Assembly (NCBI RefSeq): GCF_000731315.1
Contig: NZ_HG938353.1
Coordinates: 2,046,001 to 2,110,000, forward strand
Source: Neorhizobium galegae bv. orientalis str. HAMBI 540
GTDB taxonomy: Bacteria > Pseudomonadota > Alphaproteobacteria > Rhizobiales > Rhizobiaceae
Reading direction: 5' to 3'
Length of the DNA: 64,000 nucleotides
This document shows positions 36,278-45,581 of this stretch, piece by piece. The notes below the pieces were generated by a model. It was not told the origin of the DNA. It saw nothing but the letters and a program-made list of their open reading frames with translations, and did no database searches. Position numbers and translations under genes: made by a program. The number at the start of each line of letters is the position of its first letter. The first letter of the stretch is position 1.

Positions 36278-36307
36278 CACCACAATAAGAGCGATCGAGA
36301 TCTTCAT
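36251..36307 (-). CDS. ilvBH leader peptide (attenuator)
   Basis: An 18-codon frame encodes MKISIALIVVGTRMGRTV. Residues 3-10 (ISIALIVV) contain six Ile/Leu/Val codons, as expected for sensing charged branched-chain tRNAs by ribosome stalling. It ends with TAA inside the inner leader hairpin. It is followed by an intrinsic terminator and then ilvB. No clear Shine-Dalgarno is seen, and the promoter boxes place the transcription start about 1-4 nt from the ATG, so the leader is probably leaderless. Confidence 0.85.
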   Translation of the reverse strand: MKISIALIVVGTRMGRTV

Positions 36308-36315
36308 GGCGCGAA

Positions 36316-36344
36316 GTGTTAGCCAGATAAATGTCGTTCGTCAA
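36316..36344 (-). promoter_or_regulatory. Promoter of the ilvBH leader
   Basis: Minus strand TTGACG (36344-36339), a 17-base spacer and TAACAC (36321-36316) form a good housekeeping promoter. The expected start is about 6-8 nt further on, practically at the leader ATG at 36307. Confidence 0.7.
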
Positions 36345-36488
36345 CGTGGGCATGCGCCAAAAATCGTCATCAGTCTGATTTTGCTGCTCCGTTTCCACGC
36401 ATTCGGCCGCGCGCTTTCCTACACGAGTTGTTAAGGCCGGCACAATATAGTCCTCCTGTTTGGAGGGTAGCGACCCGACGGACGAGCC

Positions 36489-38645
36489 TTGACCCGATCC
36501 GCCACCCCCAATGATAGGGGCCAGAGTTTGTTGAACAACGATCTGCAACGTTCCGCATCTGCAGGAGAGCAGGATCGTCGCGACGTCCAAAGGCCCGGCA
36601 ACCGCATGCTTGGCCGCGTCGTCGCCTGCACCGGCTCGCACGCCACCATTTCCGCCGTTGCCGAACACGGCGAGACCGATCTTACCGAACTGTGGTCCGT
36701 CGGCCGGCTGATTTCCATCAGCGTCGGCGAAAACCGCGTCGTGGCACTTGCCTATGCAATGCAGACCGGCGGCAAGGAATGGAGCGAAAACGGCAACACC
36801 AGTTTCCACATCGAGGCCGAGCTGCTCGGCGAGGTGCGCAAGGGACCCGATGGCCGCGACGAGTTCACCGGCGGCATTTCGTGTTATCCCTATCTCGGCG
36901 CGGTCGCGCACCGTATTCGTGCCGCCGACCTTTCCCGTATTTATGATACCGGCAAGAACGAAACCTGCGTGATCGGCAAGCTGACTCAGGACGACACGAT
37001 CGACGCAGCGATCCATATCCCGTCGATGCTGTCGAAACATTTTGCCATCGTCGGCTCGACCGGCGTCGGCAAGTCCACCGCCGTCTCCCTGCTCCTTCAC
37101 AAGGCGATCGAGACCGACCCGAAGCTGCGCGTCCTCATTCTCGATCCGCACAACGAATTTGCCGCAGCCTTTCCCGATCACGCGGTCGTCATCGATACCG
37201 AAACGCTCGACCTGCCTTTCTGGCTGATGCGGCTCGAAGAGTTTTCCGAAGTGGTTTTTCGCGGTCGTCCGGCCGTGGCCGAAGAACTGGACATTCTGCG
37301 CGATCTCATCCCGGATGCGAAACGCGCCTTTCGCGGCAACGAAACGTCGCTGATGCGCCGCTCGACCGAAAAAAGCTCGGTAACTGCCGACACGCCCGTT
37401 CCCTACCGCATGGCGGACCTCCTGGCGCTGATCGACGAACGTATCGGCCGCCTGGAAGGCCGCGGCGAAAAACCCTTCCTGCGGTCGCTCAAGATGCGCA
37501 TCCTGTCGGCGATCAACGATCCGCGCTATCACTTCATGTTCTCCAACAATACGATCAACGACACGATCATGGAGACGATCGCCTATATCTTCCGCATTCC
37601 CGGCGACGACCGGCCGATCTCGACCTTCCAGCTCGCCGGCATTCCCTCCGAAGTCGTCAATTCCATCGCCTCGGTCCTCTGCCGTATGGCGTTCGAGCTG
37701 GCGCTCTGGAGCAATGGCGCCATCCATATGCTCGTCGTTTGCGAAGAAGCCCACCGTTATGTGCCGGCCGACCGAGAACTCGGTTTCTTCCCGACAAGGC
37801 AGGCCATCTCGCGCATCGCCAAGGAAGGCCGCAAATACGGCGTCTCGCTCGGCGTCATCACCCAGCGTCCCGGCGAACTCGACCAGACGATCCTGTCGCA
37901 GTGCTCGACCGTGTTCGCGATGCGACTGTCCAACGACCGCGACCAGGAAATCATCAAGTCGGCGATCCCGAATTCGTCGATTTCGACGACCAGTTTTCTG
38001 TCGTCGATCGGCAATGGTGAGGCGATCGCTTTCGGCGAGGCGATCTCCGTGCCAATGCGCATGCGGTTTTCCCGCGTCGAAAAGAAATACCTGCCCAAGG
38101 CCAACGGTGTCGCCGACAAGGGAACTGAGGACACGCCGGATACGGTCGATCTGCGCACCGTGATCGCCCGCATGCGCGCCGTCAGCGGCCCGGATATTTC
38201 CGCCTTCCAACAAAGCTATGCCACGACGACGGCGCCCTTTCCGGAAGGCGCTTCCGATGCCCGGGAGGACGCGGATGACGATTTCCCGCCGGCAGGTGAT
38301 GCCGAACTCGATCGCTGGAACCGGGAGATCCGCTCGACCGGCCATGTGACGATCAACCCGACACCGCCCATGGCGACCAACCCTCAGCTGGAACCCTATC
38401 GGCCGGAAATGCTGCCGCGCGCGGCGGCACCCGAACAACCCCTAGCGCCCCGCCCCGACCGTTTCGCAGAACTGCGCCGCGACCGTCCGCCTGAGCCGCC
38501 GCCCTACCAGCCCGCGCCTCCGACATTCCAGCGTCCGCCGGCGCCCGAAGGCGCGCCGCGCCCTAACCCGCTGCTCCGGCGCGAAGGATCGCTGCGCGAA
38601 AGCCTGCTGAAGAAACCGCTGAGCAGCCTTTACGACAAGGACTGA
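36489..38645 (+). CDS. HerA/DUF87-type ATPase
   Basis: The 718-residue protein has an N-terminal HAS-barrel-like region (GRVVACTGSHATISAVAE), Walker A IVGSTGVGKSTAVSLLLHKA near residue 185, Walker B-like RVLILDPHNEF, a second acidic motif LVVCEEAHRYVP, and an arginine-rich ISRIAKEGRKYGVSLGVITQRP, all HerA/FtsK-superfamily features. HerA works as a hexameric DNA translocase, usually with NurA; no NurA is visible next to it. The last 130 residues are proline-rich and likely disordered. The start at TTG 36489 is uncertain; an ATG at 36606 begins at the conserved barrel. It is divergent from ilvBH. Confidence 0.87.
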   Translation: MTRSATPNDRGQSLLNNDLQRSASAGEQDRRDVQRPGNRMLGRVVACTGSHATISAVAEHGETDLTELWSVGRLISISVGENRVVALAYAMQTGGKEWSENGNTSFHIEAELLGEVRKGPDGRDEFTGGISCYPYLGAVAHRIRAADLSRIYDTGKNETCVIGKLTQDDTIDAAIHIPSMLSKHFAIVGSTGVGKSTAVSLLLHKAIETDPKLRVLILDPHNEFAAAFPDHAVVIDTETLDLPFWLMRLEEFSEVVFRGRPAVAEELDILRDLIPDAKRAFRGNETSLMRRSTEKSSVTADTPVPYRMADLLALIDERIGRLEGRGEKPFLRSLKMRILSAINDPRYHFMFSNNTINDTIMETIAYIFRIPGDDRPISTFQLAGIPSEVVNSIASVLCRMAFELALWSNGAIHMLVVCEEAHRYVPADRELGFFPTRQAISRIAKEGRKYGVSLGVITQRPGELDQTILSQCSTVFAMRLSNDRDQEIIKSAIPNSSISTTSFLSSIGNGEAIAFGEAISVPMRMRFSRVEKKYLPKANGVADKGTEDTPDTVDLRTVIARMRAVSGPDISAFQQSYATTTAPFPEGASDAREDADDDFPPAGDAELDRWNREIRSTGHVTINPTPPMATNPQLEPYRPEMLPRAAAPEQPLAPRPDRFAELRRDRPPEPPPYQPAPPTFQRPPAPEGAPRPNPLLRREGSLRESLLKKPLSSLYDKD

Positions 38646-38652
38646 GCAGGTC

Positions 38653-39543
38653 TCAGGCCAGCCGCTCCCAGCTTTCGTCCATCTGGTTGCGAAACCAGGT
38701 CATCTGCCGCTTGGCATATTGGCGGGTCAGTGCCGAGCTGCGTTCGATAACCTCTTCCCGGCTGATGCGGCCTTCCAGCATCTCGGCGATCTGCGCAACA
38801 CCGATCGCCTTCATGACAGGCAAGTCGGGTGCGGGACCGAGCGCCAGCAGCGCCCTCACCTCATCCACGGCCCCAGTCTCCAGCATTGCCTCGAAACGGC
38901 GGTTGATCCGTTCCTGCAGCAGCTTTCTGTCTGGCAGGACGACAAGCTTCTTCGCCCTCGAAGGGTCGATCACCATCGGCCCCTGCCTGCCCTGAAATTC
39001 GGTGATGGAGCGACCGGTCTCGGTCAGAACCTCCAACGCCCTGACGATCCGCTGCCCATCCTTTGGCTCCAGGCTTGCCGCTACCGTCGCATCGCGTGCC
39101 GAAAGCTCCGCATGCAGCGCCTCGGGGCCTTCCTCCTTCAGGCGCAGGCGCACTTCACAGCGAACATCCTGCGAGATTTCCGGCATGTCGGACAGCCCGC
39201 CGGTCAGCGCCTTGAAATAAAGCCCGGTACCGCCGACGAAGACCGGCAGTCGGCCCTCGCGCTTCAGTTCCGGCAGAAGCGCCGTCACGTCCCGCAGCCA
39301 CTCCCCGGTGGAATAGGCGCGCGTCGCCGGCACATGCCCGTAGAGCAGGTGCGGCACGCCCTCCATCTCGTCCTCCGCCGGTCGCGCCGTCAGGACCCGC
39401 AGCGTGTCGTAGACCTGCATGCTGTCGGCATTGATCACCACACCGTTTTTCTCGCGCGCCAGGCGCAATGCAAGCGCCGACTTGCCGCTGGCCGTCGGCC
39501 CGGTTATCAGGATCGCATCAAAATTGTCGATAAGGTCGCTCAT
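38653..39543 (-). CDS. miaA: tRNA dimethylallyltransferase
   Basis: MiaA adds a dimethylallyl group to A37 of tRNAs reading UNN codons. The 296-residue protein has the P-loop ILITGPTASGKSALA near residue 12, INADSMQVYDTL, FVGGTGLYFKAL, and the C-terminal RQYAKRQMTWFRNQ. The start ATG at 39543 directly abuts the serB ATG on the other strand (CAT|ATG); an ATG ten codons upstream would overlap serB. It converges with the HerA-like gene seven bases away. Confidence 0.95.
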   Translation of the reverse strand: MSDLIDNFDAILITGPTASGKSALALRLAREKNGVVINADSMQVYDTLRVLTARPAEDEMEGVPHLLYGHVPATRAYSTGEWLRDVTALLPELKREGRLPVFVGGTGLYFKALTGGLSDMPEISQDVRCEVRLRLKEEGPEALHAELSARDATVAASLEPKDGQRIVRALEVLTETGRSITEFQGRQGPMVIDPSRAKKLVVLPDRKLLQERINRRFEAMLETGAVDEVRALLALGPAPDLPVMKAIGVAQIAEMLEGRISREEVIERSSALTRQYAKRQMTWFRNQMDESWERLA

Positions 39544-40437
39544 ATGGCTTTCGTTGCCACGCTCATTGCCCATCCGTCAAACCCAGTTCTCACGCAAAAG
39601 CTCGGAGAACAAGCGGCGGAGGCAGTGAAAGCCTCGGGCCTCTACTGGCTGGCGGATGGTATCGCCTGCGATATCGCGCTGCGCGACGGCACCGATCTGC
39701 AGACAACCGAGGCCGATCTAAGGGCTCTCATCGGCAGCGCGCCCATCGATCTCGTGATCCAGGACGCGGATACGCGTCGCAAGAAATTCCTGATCGCCGA
39801 CATGGATTCGACCATGATCAGTCAGGAGTGCATCGACGAGCTTGCCGACGTCGTGGGGCTGAAGGACAAGGTCGCGACGATTACCGCTCGCGCCATGAAC
39901 GGCGAGATCGCTTTCGAACCCGCGCTTCGCGAGCGCGTCGCACTTCTGAAGGGCCTGCCTATCACCGTGGTCGACGACGTCATCGCCAAGCGCATTACAC
40001 TGACATCAGGCGGGCCGGAACTGATCGCCACCATGAAGGCCAAAGGCCATTACGCCGCCCTCGTGTCGGGCGGCTTTACCGTCTTTACCAGCCGCATCGC
40101 CGCGACCCTCGGCTTCGACGAGAACCGCGCCAACATCCTCCTCGAAAACGATGGCATTCTCACCGGTGAGGTTGCCGAACCCATCCTCGGCAAACAGGCC
40201 AAGATCGACGCGCTTCTCGCCATCGCGGAAAAGCTCGGCATCTCCCCGGAAGACACGATCGCCGTCGGCGACGGCGCCAACGACCTCGGCATGCTCGGCA
40301 TCGCCGGCTCCGGCGTCGCGCTGCACGCCAAGCCCACCGTTGCCGCCCAGGCCAAGATGCGCATCGACCACGGCGACTTGACCGCCCTGCTCTATATCCA
40401 GGGCTATCGCAGGACGGATTTTGTTGAGGTTATCTGA
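39544..40437 (+). CDS. serB: Phosphoserine phosphatase
   Basis: SerB dephosphorylates phosphoserine in the last step of serine synthesis. The 297-residue HAD enzyme has an ACT-like N-terminal part, the nucleophile motif IADMDSTMISQECIDELA (DxDxT), motif II in YAALVSGGFTVFTS, and motif III GDGANDLGMLGIAG. I choose the ATG at 39544; the frame is open upstream but lies antisense to miaA. The two starts touch, so each promoter must lie within the other gene. Confidence 0.95.
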   Translation: MAFVATLIAHPSNPVLTQKLGEQAAEAVKASGLYWLADGIACDIALRDGTDLQTTEADLRALIGSAPIDLVIQDADTRRKKFLIADMDSTMISQECIDELADVVGLKDKVATITARAMNGEIAFEPALRERVALLKGLPITVVDDVIAKRITLTSGGPELIATMKAKGHYAALVSGGFTVFTSRIAATLGFDENRANILLENDGILTGEVAEPILGKQAKIDALLAIAEKLGISPEDTIAVGDGANDLGMLGIAGSGVALHAKPTVAAQAKMRIDHGDLTALLYIQGYRRTDFVEVI

Positions 40438-40481
40438 CAGCTCTTCCCATTGATGTTTACGTATCTGTATGTACAATAGGG

Positions 40482-40777
40482 ATCGTCATTCCCAGGTTCG
40501 AATGGGATCCGCAAAAGGCTCGGATCAATAAGGCCAAACACGGCGTCTCTTTCGAACTTGCAGAGCTTATCTGGGACGATCAGGTTCACATGATCATTCC
40601 TGATGCAATCTACGATGGCGAGGAACGGTGGTTGGCAATCGGATCGGTCGGTGCTGTTAAGTGTTGGTCGCGGCTCATGTCTACCGCGACACCGATTTCG
40701 GTGAAGTCGTCCGTATCATAAGCGCCCGAAAAGCAACTGTTCACGAGAGGAGACGTTATGAGCACGAAAGGTCTTGA
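40482..40777 (+). pseudogene. brnT: BrnT toxin gene with frameshift
   Basis: In one frame I read PRFEWDPQKARINKAKHGVSF and EERWLAIGSVGAV, the BrnT N-terminal two thirds. Near 40659-40661 the match moves to another frame, reading VLVAAHVYRDTDFGEVVRII and SARKATVHERRRYEHERS, ending at TGA 40775-40777. Insertion of one base near GTTAAGTGTT would join them. No ATG or GTG precedes the first segment in frame, so the start is also unclear. BrnT is a RelE-fold ribonuclease. The gene overlaps the intact brnA by 20 bases. It is probably an inactivated toxin. Confidence 0.8.
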
Positions 40778-41045
40778 CGATAGACGCGGCAAAGAGCTCG
40801 ACGCCCTCGAAAAGCTCCCCGACGATGAAATCGACACAAATGACATATCGGAAATCACCGATGAGCAATGGCGATTGGCTAGGCGCGGTGATCTCTATCG
40901 CCCTTTGAAGAAGTCAGTGACGATTCGCCTGGATGCCGATGTCATCGAATGGTTTAAAGAGCATGCGACAGGCAGCGGCTACCAGACCGAGATAAACAGC
41001 GTGCTTCGCCAACACGTCGCGCAGCAGGAAAAGAAGTCCGCCTGA
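40758..41045 (+). CDS. brnA: BrnA antitoxin
   Basis: The 95-residue protein has a C-terminal ribbon-helix-helix: SVTIRLDADVIEWFKEHATG followed by GYQTEINSVLRQHV, the BrnA signature. An acidic N-terminal half (DALEKLPDDEIDTNDISEITDEQW) would cover the toxin. A GAGAGGAGACG ribosome site precedes the ATG at 40758. It normally neutralises BrnT and autorepresses the operon; here the toxin gene is broken, so the antitoxin may be a solitary regulator. Confidence 0.93.
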   Translation: MSTKGLDDRRGKELDALEKLPDDEIDTNDISEITDEQWRLARRGDLYRPLKKSVTIRLDADVIEWFKEHATGSGYQTEINSVLRQHVAQQEKKSA

Positions 41046-41059
41046 AATTGCGCCAAGAT

Positions 41060-41650
41060 ATGTCTCCCATGATCATCCTCGAAACCGAACGCCTGCGCCT
41101 CAGGAGCTGGATCGACAGCGACCGTGATCTCTTTCGCGAGATCAATTCCGATCCGAAGGTCATGGAATTTTTTCCGTTCCGCCGCACCCACGAAGAGGCG
41201 GATGCATTTCTCGTCAAGCTCAACGACACGATCACCGAGACGGGGCTCGGTTTCTACGCGCTGGAACTGAAGGAAACGCAGGAGCCCATGGGTTTCTGCG
41301 GCCTTTCCCTCGCCAACATGCCGGATATCTTTCCGCTGCAAACGGTGGAGGTCGGCTGGCGGCTGGCGACCCGGTTCTGGGGCAACGGTTATGCCACGGA
41401 GGCAGCACGCGCCCTGCTCGACTTCGCTTTCGGCGAAAAGCATCTCGACGCGGTCGTCTCCTTTGCGGTCGGTGAAAACAGGCGATCGACCGCGGTGATG
41501 AAACGGCTCGGCCTGCACCGGATCACCGGTATGGATTTCGACCATCCGCGGGTGCCGGATACGCATCCGCATCTGAAACCGCATGTGGTCTATGCGGTCA
41601 CACGCGACGAATGGCATCGACAGAAGACGGCCGCGGGACGCACCCGCTGA
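41060..41650 (+). CDS. GNAT acetyltransferase, RimJ/RimL type
   Basis: The 196-residue protein has ETERLRLRSWIDSDRDLFREI at the N-terminus, the acetyl-CoA region VEVGWRLATRFWGNGYATEAARALLDFAF and NRRSTAVMKRLGLHRI, all typical of RimJ/RimL-like N-acetyltransferases. Substrate unknown. ATG codons at 41060 and 41069 are both possible; neither has a strong ribosome site. Confidence 0.9.
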   Translation: MSPMIILETERLRLRSWIDSDRDLFREINSDPKVMEFFPFRRTHEEADAFLVKLNDTITETGLGFYALELKETQEPMGFCGLSLANMPDIFPLQTVEVGWRLATRFWGNGYATEAARALLDFAFGEKHLDAVVSFAVGENRRSTAVMKRLGLHRITGMDFDHPRVPDTHPHLKPHVVYAVTRDEWHRQKTAAGRTR

Positions 41651-41667
41651 CCGCCTCGCTCTTGAGC

Positions 41668-43314
41668 TTACTCCAGCGGCAGCGCCACGAAGCGCAGGTT
41701 GCCGGAAGGATCGGACACCATCACATGCGCGTTGCGGCGGCCTTCGGACTTCAGCACAGCGATCCGTTTCACGACGTCGGCGGGGCTTTCGACGAAGTCC
41801 TGCGCCACCTCGACCACGACCTCGCCGACCTTCAGCCCCTTCTGAGCGGCGGGCGAATTCGGCGCGACGGCCGTGATCACCACGCCCTCGACGCTTTCGA
41901 CAATGCTGAAGCTCTTGCGGCGGTCCTCGTCGAGCACGGCGAGCGTCATGCCGAAGGCTGCAGCAGGATCCTGGCTGAGCTCGCCCTTCTGGTCGCCGGG
42001 CGCATTGTTGTTGGGCGCCTTGTTCTCGCCCTGGCCTTCCGGCAGGGCCGGCTGGTCGTCTTCCTCCTGCGGCTCGGCGCTGTCTTCGAGGCGGCCGAGC
42101 GTCACCTTGACGGTCTGCTGCTTGCCGTCGCGCAGGATCACCACGTCGACTTCCTTGCTCACCGGGCTTTCCGCCACGATGCGCGGCAGGTCGCGCATCT
42201 CGTTGACTGCCTGGCTGTCGAAGCTCAGGATCACGTCGCCGGCCTTGATCTCGCCGTTCTTGATCGGCCCGCCGCTGACCACGCCCGACACCAGCGCGCC
42301 ACGTGCCCGGTCGAGACCAAGGCTTGCCGCGACGTCGTCGGTTACTGGCTGGATGCGCACGCCGAGCCAGCCGCGACGCGTCTCGCCGAATTCGGTCAGT
42401 TGGTGCACAACATTTTCGGCGAGTTCCGTCGGCACGGCGAAACCGATGCCGATCGAACCGCCGGAGGGTGAAATGATCGCCGTGTTGATACCGATCACCT
42501 CGCCGCGCATGTTAAACAGCGGGCCGCCGGAATTGCCCTTGTTGATCGCCGCATCCGTCTGAATGAAGTTGTCATAGGGACCGGCATTGATATTGCGGCC
42601 ACGCGCCGAGATGATGCCCAGTGTCACAGACCCGCCGAGGCCGAACGGGTTGCCGATCGCCATCACCCAGTCGCCGATCCGCATGCGGCGGGAATCGCCG
42701 AAACGCACAGCCTTCAGCGGCGCCTTGGGCTCGACCTTCAGCACCGAAAGGTCGGTCTTGGTGTCGGTGCCGACCAGCTTGGCCTTGAGCTTCATGCCGT
42801 TCGGAAAAATCACCTCGATGTCGTCGGCACCTTCGATGACGTGGTTGTTGGTGACCACGTAGCCGGAGGGATCGATCACGAAGCCGGAGCCGAGGGAAGA
42901 AACCTTCTGATTGCCGTTCTGCTTGCCCTGGCCATCGAAGAAGTCCTCGAAAAACTCCTGGAATGGCGAGCCCTCCTGGATCTGCGGCTGTGGGCCGGCA
43001 CCCTGGTCCTTGACGCTCTGCGATGTCGAGATGTTGACGACGGCATCGAGCAGGCCCTCGGCGAGATCGGCGATCGAGGCCGGGCCGCCGCCTGCCATCG
43101 GCCCTGGAGCCGGAGGCGGATTGATGCTCGGCGACGGTGTCGGCGGGGCCGGCAGCATGACGCCGGGAGAACCGGCGGCGGGCGGATTGGCATTCTGCCC
43201 CGGAGCAGCAGGGACCGGTGTCTGGGCAATCGCCTGCAAGGGTGCCGCCAACACGGCAAAAGTTGCCGCAAGCGTGACGGTGCGCTTGAAGGTCGATCGA
43301 ACCGAATGGGCCAT
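41668..43314 (-). CDS. degP: DegP/HtrA-family periplasmic serine protease
   Basis: The 548-residue protein has a signal peptide (to about residue 30), a Pro/Ala-rich linker, and a trypsin-like domain with His in VVTNNHVIEG, Asp in TDTKTDLSVLKVE and Ser in NKGNSGGPLF. Two PDZ domains follow (GWLGVRIQPV region and near the C-terminus). It degrades or chaperones misfolded envelope proteins. I start at the ATG at 43314 (MAHSVRSTFKR) with AGGA upstream. It follows hflK-hflC in the same orientation, the common alphaproteobacterial order. Confidence 0.95.
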   Translation of the reverse strand: MAHSVRSTFKRTVTLAATFAVLAAPLQAIAQTPVPAAPGQNANPPAAGSPGVMLPAPPTPSPSINPPPAPGPMAGGGPASIADLAEGLLDAVVNISTSQSVKDQGAGPQPQIQEGSPFQEFFEDFFDGQGKQNGNQKVSSLGSGFVIDPSGYVVTNNHVIEGADDIEVIFPNGMKLKAKLVGTDTKTDLSVLKVEPKAPLKAVRFGDSRRMRIGDWVMAIGNPFGLGGSVTLGIISARGRNINAGPYDNFIQTDAAINKGNSGGPLFNMRGEVIGINTAIISPSGGSIGIGFAVPTELAENVVHQLTEFGETRRGWLGVRIQPVTDDVAASLGLDRARGALVSGVVSGGPIKNGEIKAGDVILSFDSQAVNEMRDLPRIVAESPVSKEVDVVILRDGKQQTVKVTLGRLEDSAEPQEEDDQPALPEGQGENKAPNNNAPGDQKGELSQDPAAAFGMTLAVLDEDRRKSFSIVESVEGVVITAVAPNSPAAQKGLKVGEVVVEVAQDFVESPADVVKRIAVLKSEGRRNAHVMVSDPSGNLRFVALPLE

Positions 43315-43536
43315 CTGGCGTCCTCGCTGTTGGATTGTCCGCATCACCCCGGAAGAGCGGTCTCGACCCGGGCAGGCTATAGGAACCTTTGAATCGGGCG
43401 GAGTTTCGGCAGAGCATAGGGCGGAATGACGACGGTGGAAATTACCTTTTCGTGAGGATTGCACCCTCTGCCCGTCACGCCTGTGGACGGTCTTGTTATG
43501 AAAGGGGCGGCTTTTGCGCCGCCCCAGTCTGTCGGA

Positions 43537-44487
43537 TCAGTTCGCCGGCGCTGCAGGTGCAGCAGGCGATGCCGGCCGTGCAGGTGTCTGGATAGGCGCA
43601 AGTGCCTGGCCTGCGGACGAGTTGAAGAACCGGAAGAATTCCGAATCCGGCGACAACACCAGCGTCGTGCCGTTATCGGCAAGTGCGGCCACATAGGCGC
43701 GCATCGTGCGGTAGAACTCGAAGAAGGCCGGATCGCGCTGGAAGGCCTCGCCGAAGATCTTGTTGCGCTCGGCATCACCCTGACCGCGCAGGATTTCCGA
43801 ATCCCGCTGCGCTTCTGAGACGAACTCGACGACCTGACGGTCGGCAATGGCACGACGCCGCTGCCCCTGCTCGTTACCACGGGCGCGGATCAGTTCAGCC
43901 TCGGCAAGACGCTCGGCCTTCATGCGCTGGAAGGTCTGCTGAGAGACTTCCTGGGTGAGGTCGGTGCGGCGGATACGAACGTCGCGGATCGCAAGCCCCA
44001 GGGTTTCCGCCGCAGCAGTGAGGTCGGTGCGAACCTCCTGCATCATCGAGGAGCGCTCGTTGGAGAGTGCCGCGTCGAAATTGCGCAGACCGTAGACACG
44101 GCGCAACGCTGCATCGAGGCGGGTGCGAAGCCGCGATTCGGCCGAATCGCGATCACCCGAGACCGTTTCCCGGAAGAGGCGCGGATCGGCGATCGAATAG
44201 ACGACGAAAGCGTCGACTTCATAAAACGCACCACCACGCACCTGTACGCGGATATTGTCGAGATCGAAGCGCAAAGCCCGGTCCTCGACATACTGGACAC
44301 GATCGGCATCCATGAAGGCAAATGGCAGCTTGAAATAGATGCCAGGCGCGCGCTTGACGTCCTGGATCTCACCGAAGCGGACGACGACTGCCTGTTCGCG
44401 CTCGTTGACCACGAAAACCGACGAATAGATCAGCACGAGGAGAACGGCGAGGCCGATCAGGATTGCGGGGAGTCGATTGGAGTTCAT
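43537..44487 (-). CDS. hflC: HflC, FtsH-modulating SPFH protein
   Basis: The 316-residue protein has one N-terminal membrane segment (LPAILIGLAVLLVLIYSSVFV) and an SPFH/band 7 domain (NEREQAVVVRFGEI, PGIYFKLPF), then a coiled-coil with AERLAEAELIRARGNEQGQRRR. With HflK it forms the large periplasmic cage that regulates FtsH. Start and hflK stop overlap by four bases. The C-terminus is unusually Pro/Ala-rich. Confidence 0.96.
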   Translation of the reverse strand: MNSNRLPAILIGLAVLLVLIYSSVFVVNEREQAVVVRFGEIQDVKRAPGIYFKLPFAFMDADRVQYVEDRALRFDLDNIRVQVRGGAFYEVDAFVVYSIADPRLFRETVSGDRDSAESRLRTRLDAALRRVYGLRNFDAALSNERSSMMQEVRTDLTAAAETLGLAIRDVRIRRTDLTQEVSQQTFQRMKAERLAEAELIRARGNEQGQRRRAIADRQVVEFVSEAQRDSEILRGQGDAERNKIFGEAFQRDPAFFEFYRTMRAYVAALADNGTTLVLSPDSEFFRFFNSSAGQALAPIQTPARPASPAAPAAPAN

Positions 44488-45581
44488 CGTGTGCCTCCCT
44501 GGTTCGTCTGCGGCTTGATCATCTCGTTGAGCGGCAGATAGGGGACCACGCCGTCCTTGTTGTCCAGAATGATCTTGCGGGAATTCTTCAGCACCGTTTC
44601 CATGGTTTCGAGGAAGATCCGCCGGCGCGTCACTTCAGGCGCGTTGGCATATTCGTTGTAGATCGAGACGAAGCGCTGCGCCTCGCCCTGCGCTTCGTTG
44701 ACGACCTTGTCCTTGTAGGCGGATGCCTCTTCACGGACCTGGGCTGACTGACCGCGCGCCTGACCGAGCTTCTGGTTGGCATACTGGTTCGCCTCTTCGA
44801 CGAAACGATCCTCGTCCTGTTCGGCGCGCTGTACTTCTTCGAACGCATCGGCCACTTCACGCGGCGGAGCTGCATCCTCGATCGGCACGGCATTGATGGA
44901 AAGGCCCGAGCCGTAGGTATCCATCGTACCCTGGATGATATTGCGCACTTCGGTCGAGATGCCTTCGCGGTTGTCGCGGAAGATGTCCTGCGCCGGGCGG
45001 CGGCCGACGACTTCGCGCATGGCGCTTTCGGAAACCTGCTGCAGCGTCGAGGCCGGGCCTTCGAGGTTGAACAGATAGGCCTTCGGATCGGTGACGGTGA
45101 ACAGGACCGAGAACTGCACATTGACGATGTTCTGGTCGCCGGTCAGCATCCAGCCGGCATTGGAGCTGGAGCCCCGCGCCGCGCCGATATTCTGCTGCTG
45201 TTCGGTGACCTTGACGATCTCGACGGTTTCGAGCGGCCAAAAATGGAAATGCAGGCCAGGCATTGAGATTTCATCCTTCGGCCGCCCGAAACGCAGTTCG
45301 ACGCCACGCTCGTCCGGCTGAACGGTGTAGATGGACTGAAAGGCGAGGAAGGCGAAAATGACGATGATTACGATCGCAAAGGCGCCGCCGTTGAAGCCGC
45401 CGGGCATCATGCCGCGCAGCCTGTCCTGACTGCGCCTTATGATGTCTTCGAGGTCCGGCGGCCCGCCGCTTCCCCCGCCGCCGCGCGGGCGGTTCGGTCC
45501 CTGTCCCCAGGGCCCCTGATTATTACCGCCACCGCCGCCCCAAGGGCCACCGCCGCCACCATTCTGATTGCTCCAGGGCAT
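44484..45581 (-). CDS. hflK: HflK, FtsH-modulating SPFH protein
   Basis: The 365-residue protein has a Gly/Pro/Asn-rich N-terminus, a membrane segment at about 65-85 (AFAIVIIVIFAFLAFQSI), the SPFH domain (VQPDERGVELRFGR, PGLHFHFWP) and a helical region ending in Lys/Arg. Start ATG at 45581 gives the family's MPWSNQNGGGGGPWG. It is coupled to hflC. Confidence 0.96.
   Translation of the reverse strand: MPWSNQNGGGGGPWGGGGGNNQGPWGQGPNRPRGGGGSGGPPDLEDIIRRSQDRLRGMMPGGFNGGAFAIVIIVIFAFLAFQSIYTVQPDERGVELRFGRPKDEISMPGLHFHFWPLETVEIVKVTEQQQNIGAARGSSSNAGWMLTGDQNIVNVQFSVLFTVTDPKAYLFNLEGPASTLQQVSESAMREVVGRRPAQDIFRDNREGISTEVRNIIQGTMDTYGSGLSINAVPIEDAAPPREVADAFEEVQRAEQDEDRFVEEANQYANQKLGQARGQSAQVREEASAYKDKVVNEAQGEAQRFVSIYNEYANAPEVTRRRIFLETMETVLKNSRKIILDNKDGVVPYLPLNEMIKPQTNQGGTR

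Noticed and set aside
36237..38438. 733-codon open frame on the minus strand
   Set aside because: It is antisense to the HerA-like gene, which has clear ATPase motifs; the translation has no protein family features.
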